DNA from: Paenacidovorax caeni
Lineage (GTDB): Bacteria > Pseudomonadota > Gammaproteobacteria > Burkholderiales > Burkholderiaceae_C
Direction of reading: 5' to 3'
DNA: 52,133 nt
NCBI RefSeq assembly: GCF_001298675.1
Contig: NZ_CYIG01000046.1
Span: 1-52,133, forward strand
The notes under the pieces were generated by a model, which was not told the DNA's origin, did not search any database, and saw only the letters and a program-made list of their open reading frames with translations. This document shows positions 26,724 to 35,627 of this stretch, piece after piece. Each line of letters begins with the position of its first letter. Position 1 is the first letter of the stretch. Position numbers and translations under genes: made by a program.

Positions 26724-28337
26724 TTACTGCACGATCACCGTCAGCGTGGTGCCTTGCGGCACGCTCAGTTGCTCTTGGTACACGCCTTTGTCGTTGGCCT
26801 GGCGCGTGAGCGGGAAGTGGCCATGGCCCGCGAGGGTGGGGGGCACCGTGTTGGGCAACTGGCGCACCGGGGCGTAGTCCGGGCCGTTGATGCCTACGAG
26901 CGTGAAGCCGCTGGCATCGTTGCGCTGCGGATAGCCGTAGCCCTGCGGGCTGGCAGCGCCGGGCAACAGCGCGATGCTGGCGCCCCAGCGCGGCAGCGTG
27001 CCGGCCAGGCCCGGGCCGCCGGCAGTGGTGATGGCGTTGTCCAGCACCGTCCACGAATCGGTGGACGAGGTGTTTTTCAGCATCTGCTGGTAGAAGCCTA
27101 CGCCGTACTGGCGCAGCAGGTAGGCCCCGTAGGCGCCGACCACGTTGTAGCCAAAACAGGTTTTGTCGACGCTCCATTCGGTCGGGTCGCAGTTGAAGCC
27201 CGAACGGGCCAGCCAGGCGGGCACGTGCTCGTCGCGCGCGGTGTTGTAGCCGGGGGTGATGCGTTCGCCCAGCACATCTTCGACCATCACGGCGGACATT
27301 TCTTCCAGGAAGGTGGTGAAGCCATAGGACATGCCGCGCAGCACCCGGCGCTGGTAGAAGTTGACCATGTGCACGAACTCGTGCGCCAGCGTGCTGATCT
27401 GCACGTCCATGCCCTTGGCCAGGTCCAGGTACACCGTTTCCGTGTCCATGTAGAACGACAGAGACTCGTTGCTGTACTTGAGCTGCTCGTCGCTCGGGTT
27501 GGCCTGCAGGTTGTTGAGCGACCAGAAGTAGCCCAGCAGGCCATACGGCTTGCCGTCGGGCACGAAGTTCACGAACACGATGTCGATGGGCTGCTCGGCG
27601 GCGATCAGGTCGTTGTAGGCGTGGGCGCCCCAGGGCTGGCCCGCCAGGCCGGTGACCAGGCCGTACACGGAGTTGGCCGGGCGCGCGAAGCGCTCCATGA
27701 AGGTGTCGAGCATGGCATCGGTCATCTTGCCCGCGCCGGCCTCCGCGTCTTCGAGCCACAGGTTGATGACGCGCCCGTCGGCAAAGGTTTTCTGCCGCTT
27801 CAGCGTGGCGGTGCGCTGCTCGATCTTGTCGACGTTGATGTACCAGCTGCGCTGTGCGCCCACGGCCGCCTTGGCTGGGGCGGCTTTAGGCTGTCCGGTG
27901 CCTGCTTTGTCCAGGTAGGCGGCCACGTCGAATTGGCGCACGGCCTCGGGGATCTGGTTGTGGTGCGCATGCGCATCGCCGTGCTGCTGCGCCTTGGCCG
28001 TGGTGGCGGGTGTCAGCGTCAGGAGCGGCATTTGCACGCCCGGCGCGTTGGGGTTGGTGTAGACCAGCGTCACGGCGCGCTGGCCCACGTTCTCCAGGGC
28101 CACGGGGATGCTGGTTTCCTTGTCGCTGGCGTTGGTGTAGCTCCACACGCCCACGCCCTCGCCGCTGTAGCGGGTGTTGCTGGCGGCGCCGCAGAAGGCG
28201 CCGCTGCAGGCGGCCGTGAGCGCCGAGACGGGGGCGGGCGGGGTGGGGTCGCTGCCGCCACCGCCGCCGCCGCAGGCGGTGGCTAGCAAGCCCAGGGCGA
28301 CGATGGATGCGCCGTGGCGCACGCGCTGCATGTTCAT
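26724..28337 (-). CDS. M30-like zinc metalloprotease lipoprotein
   Basis: 537 residues. The signal peptide ends in lipobox LATAC followed by six Gly. The zinc motif is H319-E-F-V-H323 in STLAHEFVHMVNFYQR, with a downstream FLEEMSAVMVED whose Glu could be the third ligand, as in hyicolysin-type M30 peptidases. The start is set at ATG 28337 behind gggaggttttgtg. It lies downstream of the hmu-like operon on the same strand but has its own -10-like tatagt in the gap. Its terminator was split by the IS4 insertion. Substrate unknown. Confidence 0.83.
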   Translation of the reverse strand: MNMQRVRHGASIVALGLLATACGGGGGGSDPTPPAPVSALTAACSGAFCGAASNTRYSGEGVGVWSYTNASDKETSIPVALENVGQRAVTLVYTNPNAPGVQMPLLTLTPATTAKAQQHGDAHAHHNQIPEAVRQFDVAAYLDKAGTGQPKAAPAKAAVGAQRSWYINVDKIEQRTATLKRQKTFADGRVINLWLEDAEAGAGKMTDAMLDTFMERFARPANSVYGLVTGLAGQPWGAHAYNDLIAAEQPIDIVFVNFVPDGKPYGLLGYFWSLNNLQANPSDEQLKYSNESLSFYMDTETVYLDLAKGMDVQISTLAHEFVHMVNFYQRRVLRGMSYGFTTFLEEMSAVMVEDVLGERITPGYNTARDEHVPAWLARSGFNCDPTEWSVDKTCFGYNVVGAYGAYLLRQYGVGFYQQMLKNTSSTDSWTVLDNAITTAGGPGLAGTLPRWGASIALLPGAASPQGYGYPQRNDASGFTLVGINGPDYAPVRQLPNTVPPTLAGHGHFPLTRQANDKGVYQEQLSVPQGTTLTVIVQ

Positions 28338-28445
28338 CACAAAACCTCCCGGAAAGAATGATGCGACGGCCCTTGCACGGTGCGGGCATCGCCATGTGAC
28401 CGGGGCGACTATACCGGGGCGCCGCCGCGCGCGGCGGAGGATTTC

Positions 28446-28784
28446 TCAGGGGGGCGCGGACGTCGCGCCCGGCTCCGGCACATAGACCATGGAACCGTCC
28501 TTGAGCTTGTACGCCACGCCCGCCTTGGCGCCCTGGCCCTCGCCGATCTCGTCGCTGGCCTGGTAGTGCTCGATCTTCTGTCCGTCCTTGACGATGATCT
28601 CCATGTTTTCCTTGCCAGGGTTCTTGATGACGGTGACCTGCTCGGCGCTGAACGGGTTGGCCGGGCTCTGCGCCACGGCCAGCAGCAGCGCGGCGATGAT
28701 GACCAGGAACACGTCGATCAGGTTCACCACCGAGAGAATCGGGTCATCGCCCTCGTTCTCGTCCATCAGGCGCAGGTGCTTCAT
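28446..28784 (-). CDS. DUF2149 protein, ExbD/MotB-like small subunit (HmuV-like)
   Basis: 112 residues. A short cytoplasmic N-terminus leads into one membrane helix, NLIDVFLVIIAALLLAVAQ. Its leading Asp matches the proton-carrying aspartate motif of ExbD/MotB (LIDV.FLLL). A periplasmic domain of ~70 residues follows. ATG overlaps the stop of the ExbB-like gene (ATGA), showing translational coupling. DUF2149 proteins recur beside CobN-like chelatases and correspond to HmuV of the Bacteroidetes heme operon. Predicted role: stator partner in a proton-driven complex acting on the CobN-like protein. Confidence 0.82.
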   Translation of the reverse strand: MKHLRLMDENEGDDPILSVVNLIDVFLVIIAALLLAVAQSPANPFSAEQVTVIKNPGKENMEIIVKDGQKIEHYQASDEIGEGQGAKAGVAYKLKDGSMVYVPEPGATSAPP

Positions 28785-29314
28785 GCCGTGGCCTCCGTCA
28801 GCGGGGCCAGCCCTTCGGCATGGGCTGGTGGGGCGGGGGCCATGTCCTGCTCAATGGCGGCCAGGTCGGCAGCGTACCAGCGCTTGCGCACGTTCACCAC
28901 GGTGAAGCTGATGGCGGCCGCCAGCAGCGCCAGGATCACCGCCGAGAACGCCACCATCAGGCTGCGCGACACGTCGGCGAGCTGCCCGTCGGCCAGCGCC
29001 TTGAGCGCTGGACCCATGGGGATCATGGTCGCCACCAGGCCCAGCATGGGTGCCACGCGCGTGGCGATGCGCGCGAACTCCAGGCGCTTGACGGCCAGTG
29101 TCTCCAGCTCCACCACCGTGGTACCCGGTCGCGCCGCGCGCACGGCCTGCAGCTCGAAGCCCGCCGCCTGCCCGCGCAGGCGCGCCACGGCCTGCCAGGC
29201 GAAGGCGCCCAGCGCATAGAAAGCGTGCGCGAACAGTGCGGCGATGGCGATGAGCACGGGGTAGAGGAAGAGTTGGCTGATGTCGTACATCGCCACTTCG
29301 ATGGGGGTGTTCAT
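28781..29314 (-). CDS. MotA/TolQ/ExbB-family proton channel subunit (HmuU-like)
   Basis: 177 residues with three membrane segments: LFLYPVLIAIAALFAHAFYA near residue 15, VAPMLGLVATMIPMGPAL near residue 90 and MVAFSAVILALLAAAISFTV near residue 120. The APMLGLVATMIPMGPALKAL stretch is the family signature. It lies 5 bp after the CobN-like gene and overlaps the DUF2149 gene. With that gene it forms an ExbB/ExbD-like pair. No tonB gene is in the operon, so the pair may energise the chelatase rather than, or as well as, the receptor. Confidence 0.87.
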   Translation of the reverse strand: MNTPIEVAMYDISQLFLYPVLIAIAALFAHAFYALGAFAWQAVARLRGQAAGFELQAVRAARPGTTVVELETLAVKRLEFARIATRVAPMLGLVATMIPMGPALKALADGQLADVSRSLMVAFSAVILALLAAAISFTVVNVRKRWYAADLAAIEQDMAPAPPAHAEGLAPLTEATA

Positions 29315-29319
29315 GGTTT

Positions 29320-32300
29320 TCAGGCTCCTTGCAAGATGAATCGGTGGGCGGCGGCGCGCTGGCGCCAGGCGCCGCCGAGGGTGAGGGCCGCCAGCAGCAG
29401 GCCGAAGGCCAGGTCGCGCAGCGGTGTGCCAGGCGGCGGTGTGTCGTCTGGCGGCGTTACGGGCTGCATCAGCAGGCCCGAGACGGGCGGCGGCGGGGCT
29501 GGTTCTGGTTCCGGCTGTGCTGCTGCTGCTGCGGGTTCGGGCGGCGGCGCGTTGTCGGCCGCGGGCGGCGCGGTGGCTGTGGGCCGGGCGGCGGCGGGCG
29601 CGTCCAGCCCGTAGCCCGTGCCGGGCTGCGCCTTGGCGCCGACCAGGGCGGCGAAGGCGGCGTTGTCGGTGCGCACGTCGAAGCGCCGCGCCAGGTCGCG
29701 CCAGCGCTCCTTCAGTTCGCGTAGCGTGGCTGCGTCGGTCTGCCAGTAGCCCTGGCGCGCGGCTTCGAGCATGCGCTCCATGGTCTGTGCCAACGCGTGC
29801 GGGTTGTTCTGCTCGAACCACTGGCGCAGCCCGAGCTGGTGCTTGTCGCGCACGTACACGTCGGCCATTTCCTGCCACTGGTCGTCGCGCACGATCTCGC
29901 GCGCCGTCGCCGTCCAGCCCCAGAAGTTGTTGGTGGCGTCCAGCACCTGCAGCGTGCCGGCGTAGCCTTCCTTCATCAGCCCCTGGATGTAGCCGGGATG
30001 GAACTGGCGCGTGGCGAGTTCCTTCGACAGAAACTGCGCCGCGCCCTCCACGCGTCCGGCGCCGCTGCCGCGCAGGTTGCTGATGTACAGCTCGGGCGCC
30101 TTGCCGTCGAGGTGGCGCACCGCCAGCGAGATGCCGCCCAGGTACTGGAACGGGTCGTCGGTGGTGAGCATGCCGTAGAGGTTGGAGCTGCGCGAGAGCA
30201 CCGCGCCCTCGGTGCCGCGCAGGTGCTCGGCGTACAGGTTCACGCCAGCGCCGCCGTCCGCTCCACCTTTCACGCCCGCCACCCCGGCGCTGCCCCACTG
30301 CTTTTCGTCGGGGCCGTAGGCGAACTGCATTTTTGACAGGTAGAGCTGCGCCAGCTTGCGGTCGCCTTCGGCCTTGCCTTTCCAGGTGTCGGTGGCCAGC
30401 GTGGCATCGTCCAGGCCGGTGCCGTAGCGCCCGCTCTCGGATGAGAAGATGCGCGTGGCGCCCGCCTGCTCGGCGGCCTGCGCATCGGCGCCGCGCGCGA
30501 TCAGCTGCTGCGCGATGCGGCGCGCGTTGGCGGCCACGGGGTTGTCGGCCTCGTTGGCGCGCGCGGCCAGCAGTACCGCCTGGGCGAGCTGCTTCATCAC
30601 GTTCGGGAAGTGGTCGCGGTACAGCCCGGTGGCGGACAGCACCACGTCCACGCGCGGGCGTCCCAGCGTCTCACGCGGCACCAGTTGCACGCCGGTCACG
30701 CGCCCGCCTTCGTCCCAAACCGGCTCCACGCCCAGGAGCCACAGGGCCTGCGCTTCGAGCAGGCCCTGGTGGCGCATGGTCTCGACCGACCACAGGCTGA
30801 ACGTGAGCTTGGCGGGCTGGCGGCCATGCTGGCGGCGGTGCTCGGCCAGCAGGTTGTCGGCGGCCTGTTTGCCTGCCTCCCACGCCTGTTTGGTGGGCAC
30901 GCGCGAGGGGTCGAAGCCGTACAGGTTGCGGCCCGTGGGGTAGGCATCGGGGTTCTTGATCGGGTCGCCGCCGTAGGAGGTGTCGATGTGCCGCCCCGCC
31001 AGCACGGCCAGCAGGCCGCGCATCTCGCCCTGCGCGCCCAGGTGCTCGTGGTACTGGCGTGCCTGCACCAGCGCGTCGCGCAGCGCCGGGGGCAGGCCGT
31101 CCAGCGGCGCGTTGCCGATCACGTGGCGCTGCAGCAGCTGGTAGGGCGCGGTCTGCGCCAGTTGGTCCCAGGGGCCGACCAGGGCTTCGTCCAGATCCTG
31201 CGCGGGTACGCCGGCTTGGCGCACGGCGGCTTCCCAGAACGGGGGGCCGAGCATGAGCAGCACCGTGGCCAGGCGGTGCAGTTCCTCGGGCGCCTGGCCC
31301 AGGGTGTGCAGGCCCTGGGGCTGTGCGGTCTGCGCCAGTTCGTGCAGGTGGGTGTGCAGTTCCTGCACGAAGGCGGCGAAGTTGGCCTGCGCGCGTGCCT
31401 CGGTCCAGCCCATGTCGGCGATCACGCGCTCGGCGCGCGCGGCGGCCAGCAGGTCGGCGGCCAGGCGTTCCTTGACGGCGCCTTCGTCCTGCGCCTGCCA
31501 CTGGTGCAGCAGGTCGTGCATGCGCGTCAGCGCGGCGTGTAGCCCGCCGGGGGCGAAGGGCGGCGTCTGGTGGCTCACGATCACCGCGCGGCCGCGCCGC
31601 TTGGCCTGCGTGGCCTCGCCGATGTTGTCGGCGATGTAGGGGTAGGCCACCGGCAGGTCGCCCAACGCCAGCAGCGGCGCGTCGTGCACCGACAGGCCGC
31701 GCTCCTTGCCCGGCAGCCATTCCTGCGTGCCGTGCGTGCCGAAGTGCACCAGCGCGTCGGCCTGCTGCTGCTCACGCAGCCACAGGTAGGCGGCCAGGTA
31801 GTGGTGCGGCGGCAGCGCGGTGGTGGAGTGGTAGATGGCCTTTTCCTTGTCCTGCCCCGGCTGGCCGCGCCCGGGCTGCGGCAGCAGTGTGACCTGGCCG
31901 AGCTGCAGGCGCGGAATGACGAAGAACGCCTCGCCGCCCTGGCGCAGCACCATGGGCGACTGCTCGGGCTCGCCGCCGGCGGCGCGCAGCGCAGCCTGCG
32001 TCTCGGCCGGGAGCTGGTTCAGCCAGGCGCGGTAGCGCGCCACCGGCAGGCGCGCGGCCAGGCCGTCCTGCAGCAGGGGCTGGAGCAGGCCCTCGCGGTA
32101 GTTGGGCGCCAAGAGGCGCTGCAGTAGGCCGGTGAGCATGGTTTCGTCGGGCACCTCGGTGGTGTAGCCCTCGGCCTGCAGGCCGGCGAGGGTGCTGCGC
32201 AGGCTGCGCGGTACGTTCAGGAACGAGGCGCTGAGGTTCTTCTCGCCCGCCGGGTAGTTCCAGAACATCACGGCCACGCGCTTGTCGGCATTCGGCTTGC

Positions 32301-33393
32301 GCTGCAGCTGCGCCAAGCGCAGGGCCTTGGCCACCACGGCCTGGGCCTGCGCGGCAATGGGCACCACCTGGTCGTCGCTCTTGCGCGTGGCGGCGGCCAC
32401 CTGGATGTCGATCACGCCCGCGTACTCGGGCTGGGCCAGGTAGAAGGGCACATCCATCAGCGCCACGCCGTGCGGGTCGGCGGCCCAGTCGGCCTCGCCG
32501 CCGCGGCGGTAGGGCATGGCCTGCAGCACCGGAATGCCCAGGGCGCTGAACTCGCGCCGCCGGTCCTCGCCGTTGAGCATGATTTGCGTGGTGATGAGTA
32601 CATCGGCCAGCGGTGCGCCGTTGCCCGCCGGTTGCAGCAGCCGGGTGAAGCTGGACGGGTCCATCATCGGCGTGTAAAACGGCAGCGCCACGGCGCCACC
32701 GGCCTCGATGCGTGCGATCAGGTCGTCGATGAAGGCGGTCTGCATCGATGCGATGTACTGCTGGTGCAGCGCGATGCCGATGACGGGCGGGCGCTGGCCC
32801 GGCGCGGCACCCGTGGGCACGCCTTTCCAGCGCAGGAAGTCCTGCGCCTTGGCGAACACCAAGCCGGGCGCGCCCGGGTGGTACACGGCGGCCTTGGGGA
32901 ACACGATGGGCGCGGGCAGCGCCGGCACGGGCTGGCCGCGCAGCTGCGCGGCCAGCAGGGCGAAGAAGCCCTCGAAGTTCTGCCGCCCGCCGTTGGTGTA
33001 ATAAGCCACGAGGCGCCGCCCCACGGACTCGGGCAGGCCGCCGCCCCAGGCGGGCTGCTGGTCGTACAGCCAGGCGTGCGGCACCTGGAGCCCGGGCAGC
33101 GCGCCCGACAGGTGCTCGCGCACGGCGTCCTGTAGGTAGCTGTCGATGAACACCGCGTCATACCCGCGCCACAGCCCGGCGTCGGCGTTGCGTGGCAGCT
33201 GGTGCAGGTAGCGCACCTGCACGGTCAGGCCGTGCGGCCGGGCGATCTCGGCGAGCTGGCGGAACTTGCCCGCGGGCACGTTGCCGGTGGCGATGAACAG
33301 CAGCGACAGCGCGGGCTGGGCCGGGGGCTGCTGCGCTAGGGCGGTGCCGCAGCACAGCGCGAGCAGCAGGAAATGCAGCAATTTTTTTAGCAT
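29320..33393 (-). CDS. Secreted, membrane-tethered CobN-like chelatase (HmuS-like)
   Basis: 1357 residues of the CobN/BchH magnesium-cobalt chelatase family. Unlike cytoplasmic CobN it begins with a signal peptide (MLKKLLHFLLLALCCGTALA). It ends with a Pro/Ala/Glu-rich stalk (~1265-1320) and one C-terminal membrane helix (AFGLLLAALTLGGAW), so the chelatase body should face the periplasm. The conserved HFGTHGTQEW (H550, H554) is present. No cobS, cobT or B12 riboswitch is nearby. The TonB receptor upstream and the ExbB/DUF2149 genes downstream match HmuR-S-U-V, in which HmuS removes iron from heme. Heme is the favoured substrate; a corrinoid is the alternative. Confidence 0.85.
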   Translation of the reverse strand: MLKKLLHFLLLALCCGTALAQQPPAQPALSLLFIATGNVPAGKFRQLAEIARPHGLTVQVRYLHQLPRNADAGLWRGYDAVFIDSYLQDAVREHLSGALPGLQVPHAWLYDQQPAWGGGLPESVGRRLVAYYTNGGRQNFEGFFALLAAQLRGQPVPALPAPIVFPKAAVYHPGAPGLVFAKAQDFLRWKGVPTGAAPGQRPPVIGIALHQQYIASMQTAFIDDLIARIEAGGAVALPFYTPMMDPSSFTRLLQPAGNGAPLADVLITTQIMLNGEDRRREFSALGIPVLQAMPYRRGGEADWAADPHGVALMDVPFYLAQPEYAGVIDIQVAAATRKSDDQVVPIAAQAQAVVAKALRLAQLQRKPNADKRVAVMFWNYPAGEKNLSASFLNVPRSLRSTLAGLQAEGYTTEVPDETMLTGLLQRLLAPNYREGLLQPLLQDGLAARLPVARYRAWLNQLPAETQAALRAAGGEPEQSPMVLRQGGEAFFVIPRLQLGQVTLLPQPGRGQPGQDKEKAIYHSTTALPPHHYLAAYLWLREQQQADALVHFGTHGTQEWLPGKERGLSVHDAPLLALGDLPVAYPYIADNIGEATQAKRRGRAVIVSHQTPPFAPGGLHAALTRMHDLLHQWQAQDEGAVKERLAADLLAAARAERVIADMGWTEARAQANFAAFVQELHTHLHELAQTAQPQGLHTLGQAPEELHRLATVLLMLGPPFWEAAVRQAGVPAQDLDEALVGPWDQLAQTAPYQLLQRHVIGNAPLDGLPPALRDALVQARQYHEHLGAQGEMRGLLAVLAGRHIDTSYGGDPIKNPDAYPTGRNLYGFDPSRVPTKQAWEAGKQAADNLLAEHRRQHGRQPAKLTFSLWSVETMRHQGLLEAQALWLLGVEPVWDEGGRVTGVQLVPRETLGRPRVDVVLSATGLYRDHFPNVMKQLAQAVLLAARANEADNPVAANARRIAQQLIARGADAQAAEQAGATRIFSSESGRYGTGLDDATLATDTWKGKAEGDRKLAQLYLSKMQFAYGPDEKQWGSAGVAGVKGGADGGAGVNLYAEHLRGTEGAVLSRSSNLYGMLTTDDPFQYLGGISLAVRHLDGKAPELYISNLRGSGAGRVEGAAQFLSKELATRQFHPGYIQGLMKEGYAGTLQVLDATNNFWGWTATAREIVRDDQWQEMADVYVRDKHQLGLRQWFEQNNPHALAQTMERMLEAARQGYWQTDAATLRELKERWRDLARRFDVRTDNAAFAALVGAKAQPGTGYGLDAPAAARPTATAPPAADNAPPPEPAAAAAQPEPEPAPPPPVSGLLMQPVTPPDDTPPPGTPLRDLAFGLLLAALTLGGAWRQRAAAHRFILQGA

Positions 33394-33449
33394 CAAATAT
33401 GGCTCCAACGCTTGCCAGGCAAGCGCTGGCAGCTATCAAGTCAGGAGTC
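33394..33449 (-). repeat. Dispersed AGCGCTT repeat, copy 10, in the receptor-chelatase gap
   Basis: Reverse orientation: ggctccaacgcttgccaggcaagcgctggcagctatcaa. Read on the minus strand its right arm (cgttggagcc) gives the GGAG that serves as ribosome-binding site of the chelatase gene, 9 nt before its ATG. Confidence 0.85.
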
Positions 33450-35372
33450 CTAGAAGTCCAGGCGGGCGTTCACGAACAGGCGCCGCCCTTGTTCGGCGTA
33501 GCCGAAGCTGGGCGACTTGTCCGCCAGGCGCAGGTTGCCGATGTTCTGCAGGCCGGTGCGCAGGTGCAGCGTGCGCCCGTCGCCCACGCTCCAGGCGCGG
33601 CCCAGGCTGGCGTTCCACAGCGTGTAAGCCGGCAGGTGTTCGCCGCTGCTGGTCTGGCTGCCGGTGTAGTCCAGGCCCAGTTGCGCCTGCCAGCCGGCCA
33701 CGCGCCACGCCAGGCGCGAGGAGGCGCTGGTGCGGGGGCGGTCGGACAGCGCCTCGCCCGTGGTCTTGTCGCGCGTGCGCAGCAGCGTGGCGTCGGTGCT
33801 CCACTGCAGCGTGGGCGTCACGTCCCAGGTCACGCCGGCCTCCAGGCCCTGGATGCGCGCGGCGTCGACGTTGTCGTACAGGTAGGTGCGGCGCGAGCCT
33901 TCCTGCTGGACGAGGCGGTAGGTGATGAGCTGCTTGACGTCGGTGTGGAAGAACGTGGCGCGCAGTGCCAGGCCCGGCAGGGCCTGCCAGTCGGCGCCGA
34001 TCTCGAAGGCATTCGAGGTTTCGGGCTTGATGTTGGCGTTGCCCATGAAGGTATGCGGCCCCTCGGCCCCCACGTAGTTGGGCGAGATTTGCTTGAGCGT
34101 GGGCGCCTTGAACGCGTGGCCGTAGCCGCCTTTGACGACCAGCTGCGGGCTGGCTTCCCACACCACGTAAGCGCGCGGGCTCATTTCGGAGCCGAAGATT
34201 TCGTGGTGGTCCGCGCGCAGGCCCAGCGTGGCCAGCAGGTTCTTGCCAAGGGCGAATTCGTCCTGCACGAAAAGCGCCTTGTGTGTGGCGTTGTCGCTGC
34301 CATTTTTCAGTCCGGCGTTGACCAGTTCCTCGTTGCGCCACTCGCCGCCGAAGGTGACCTGGTGCGCTCCCCTGCGCGTGGTGGCGTGGCCATCGACCAC
34401 GTTGTCGCGCATGTCCTGCGCGCGGGTGGGGGCCACGCCGTTGGTGCGCTCGTTGCGCACGCTCATTTCGCTGCGGTAGGCGCGCACCTGAGTGCGCCAG
34501 CCGTCCCATTCGCCTTTCCAACCGGCATGGGCCTGGCGGCGCGTGAGGTCGTAGCGGTTTTCATAGGCCTTTTTCGCGCTGCTCACATCGTCGTACAGGC
34601 GCTGCTCTTTGCCGTCCACGGCACCCAGCTCCAGCGTGTGGCCAGGGGCCAGCCGCCATTCGGCGTTCAGGCCCAGGCTGCGCGGGCGGCTGCCTTCGAG
34701 TTCGCTGACGCGTGGATCCGCCGCCTCGGCCACAGTGCCGCGGTAGCCGCCCTCGGCCTGCACCGACAGGCGCACGCGCTCGCCCAGTGGCCCGGCGGCG
34801 TACAGCGAGGCGCGCGCGGCATGCGCCGCGCTGTCGGACTGTGCCGGCAGCGTGCCCGCCAGGCCCAGCGAGCCGGTCCAGCGGTCGCCGGGTTTTTTGG
34901 GGATCAGGTTGACCACGCCGCCCAGTGCCTCGGAGCCGTACAGCGCCGACAGCGGGCCACGGATGACCTCCACGCGCTCAATGGCCGAGAGGGGCGGCCA
35001 GCCGTACTGGTAGTCCGAGTGGCCGATCACGTCGTCGCTGGCGCTGATGCGCCGTCCGTCGATCAGTGTCAGGGTGTGCTTGCCCTCCAGGCCGCGCAGA
35101 GCCAGTGTCTTGCGTCCGCCCACCTGGCGTGCGCTGAAGGTGATGCCGGGGGTATCGCGCACGGCGTCCAGCAGGTCCGCGGCGTTGCGCTCGGCGAGCG
35201 TTTCGGCGGTGATGACGGTGACGCTGGCGGGCGCGGTGCGCGCATCCTGCTCGGTCATCGTGGCCGTGATGGTGACGGCGGGCAGGGGCTGCGGCACGGC
35301 TTCTTGTGCGAGCGCGGGCAGCGCGAACGTGGCCGCCAGAGCGGCGGTGCGGGTCAGGGTTGGAGCGGGCAT
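33450..35372 (-). CDS. TonB-dependent outer-membrane receptor, heme-receptor-like (HmuR-like)
   Basis: 640 residues. Signal peptide to FALPALAQ, TonB box-like LPAVTITAT, plug domain ~45-150 (PLSALYGSEALGGVVNLIPK), then a 22-strand barrel ending in the C-terminal Phe (VNARLDF). It has FKAP and NANIKPETS boxes with a histidine between them (GPHTF), the layout of heme receptors (FRAP...His...NPNL). CirA-like siderophore receptors share part of this pattern. A Fur-box-like palindrome sits ~90 bp upstream of ATG 35372. First gene of the operon leading to the CobN-like chelatase, 56 bp downstream. Confidence 0.88.
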   Translation of the reverse strand: MPAPTLTRTAALAATFALPALAQEAVPQPLPAVTITATMTEQDARTAPASVTVITAETLAERNAADLLDAVRDTPGITFSARQVGGRKTLALRGLEGKHTLTLIDGRRISASDDVIGHSDYQYGWPPLSAIERVEVIRGPLSALYGSEALGGVVNLIPKKPGDRWTGSLGLAGTLPAQSDSAAHAARASLYAAGPLGERVRLSVQAEGGYRGTVAEAADPRVSELEGSRPRSLGLNAEWRLAPGHTLELGAVDGKEQRLYDDVSSAKKAYENRYDLTRRQAHAGWKGEWDGWRTQVRAYRSEMSVRNERTNGVAPTRAQDMRDNVVDGHATTRRGAHQVTFGGEWRNEELVNAGLKNGSDNATHKALFVQDEFALGKNLLATLGLRADHHEIFGSEMSPRAYVVWEASPQLVVKGGYGHAFKAPTLKQISPNYVGAEGPHTFMGNANIKPETSNAFEIGADWQALPGLALRATFFHTDVKQLITYRLVQQEGSRRTYLYDNVDAARIQGLEAGVTWDVTPTLQWSTDATLLRTRDKTTGEALSDRPRTSASSRLAWRVAGWQAQLGLDYTGSQTSSGEHLPAYTLWNASLGRAWSVGDGRTLHLRTGLQNIGNLRLADKSPSFGYAEQGRRLFVNARLDF

Positions 35373-35460
35373 AGGGGTTCTTTCATGCAGGAAGAACCGC
35401 GGTGGCTGGACGCGCAAGGGCGTGGGGCTGGGCGGGTGCGGGACGCAGTGGCGTTTAAAG

Positions 35461-35486
35461 TTAGTAATAATAATTCGCATTACTAA
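35461..35486 (-). promoter_or_regulatory. Fur-box-like palindrome upstream of the receptor gene
   Basis: Perfect arms TTAGTAAT and ATTACTAA separated by 10 nt. On the minus strand it reads aatgcgaattattatta, close to Fur boxes of betaproteobacteria. It is the most AT-rich patch of the region and probably overlaps the promoter of the receptor-chelatase operon. Confidence 0.7.
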
Positions 35487-35627
35487 TTGTGTCCATGTTT
35501 TCCTCGCCAGAAGGGGATCTGCCGCCGCGCCATGTGCAACAAATATCTTGACCCTGGAGCAGCGTCCGATAACCTGCCGCTGTATCGCCCCCGGAGGCGA
35601 TTCTTGACCCTGCGAAAAGGAGCAGCA

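Noticed and set aside
29320-33393. Calling the chelatase a cobalamin-biosynthesis CobN
   Set aside because: A signal peptide, a C-terminal membrane anchor, the absence of other cob genes or a B12 riboswitch, and ExbB/DUF2149 partners argue for a periplasmic HmuS-like role.
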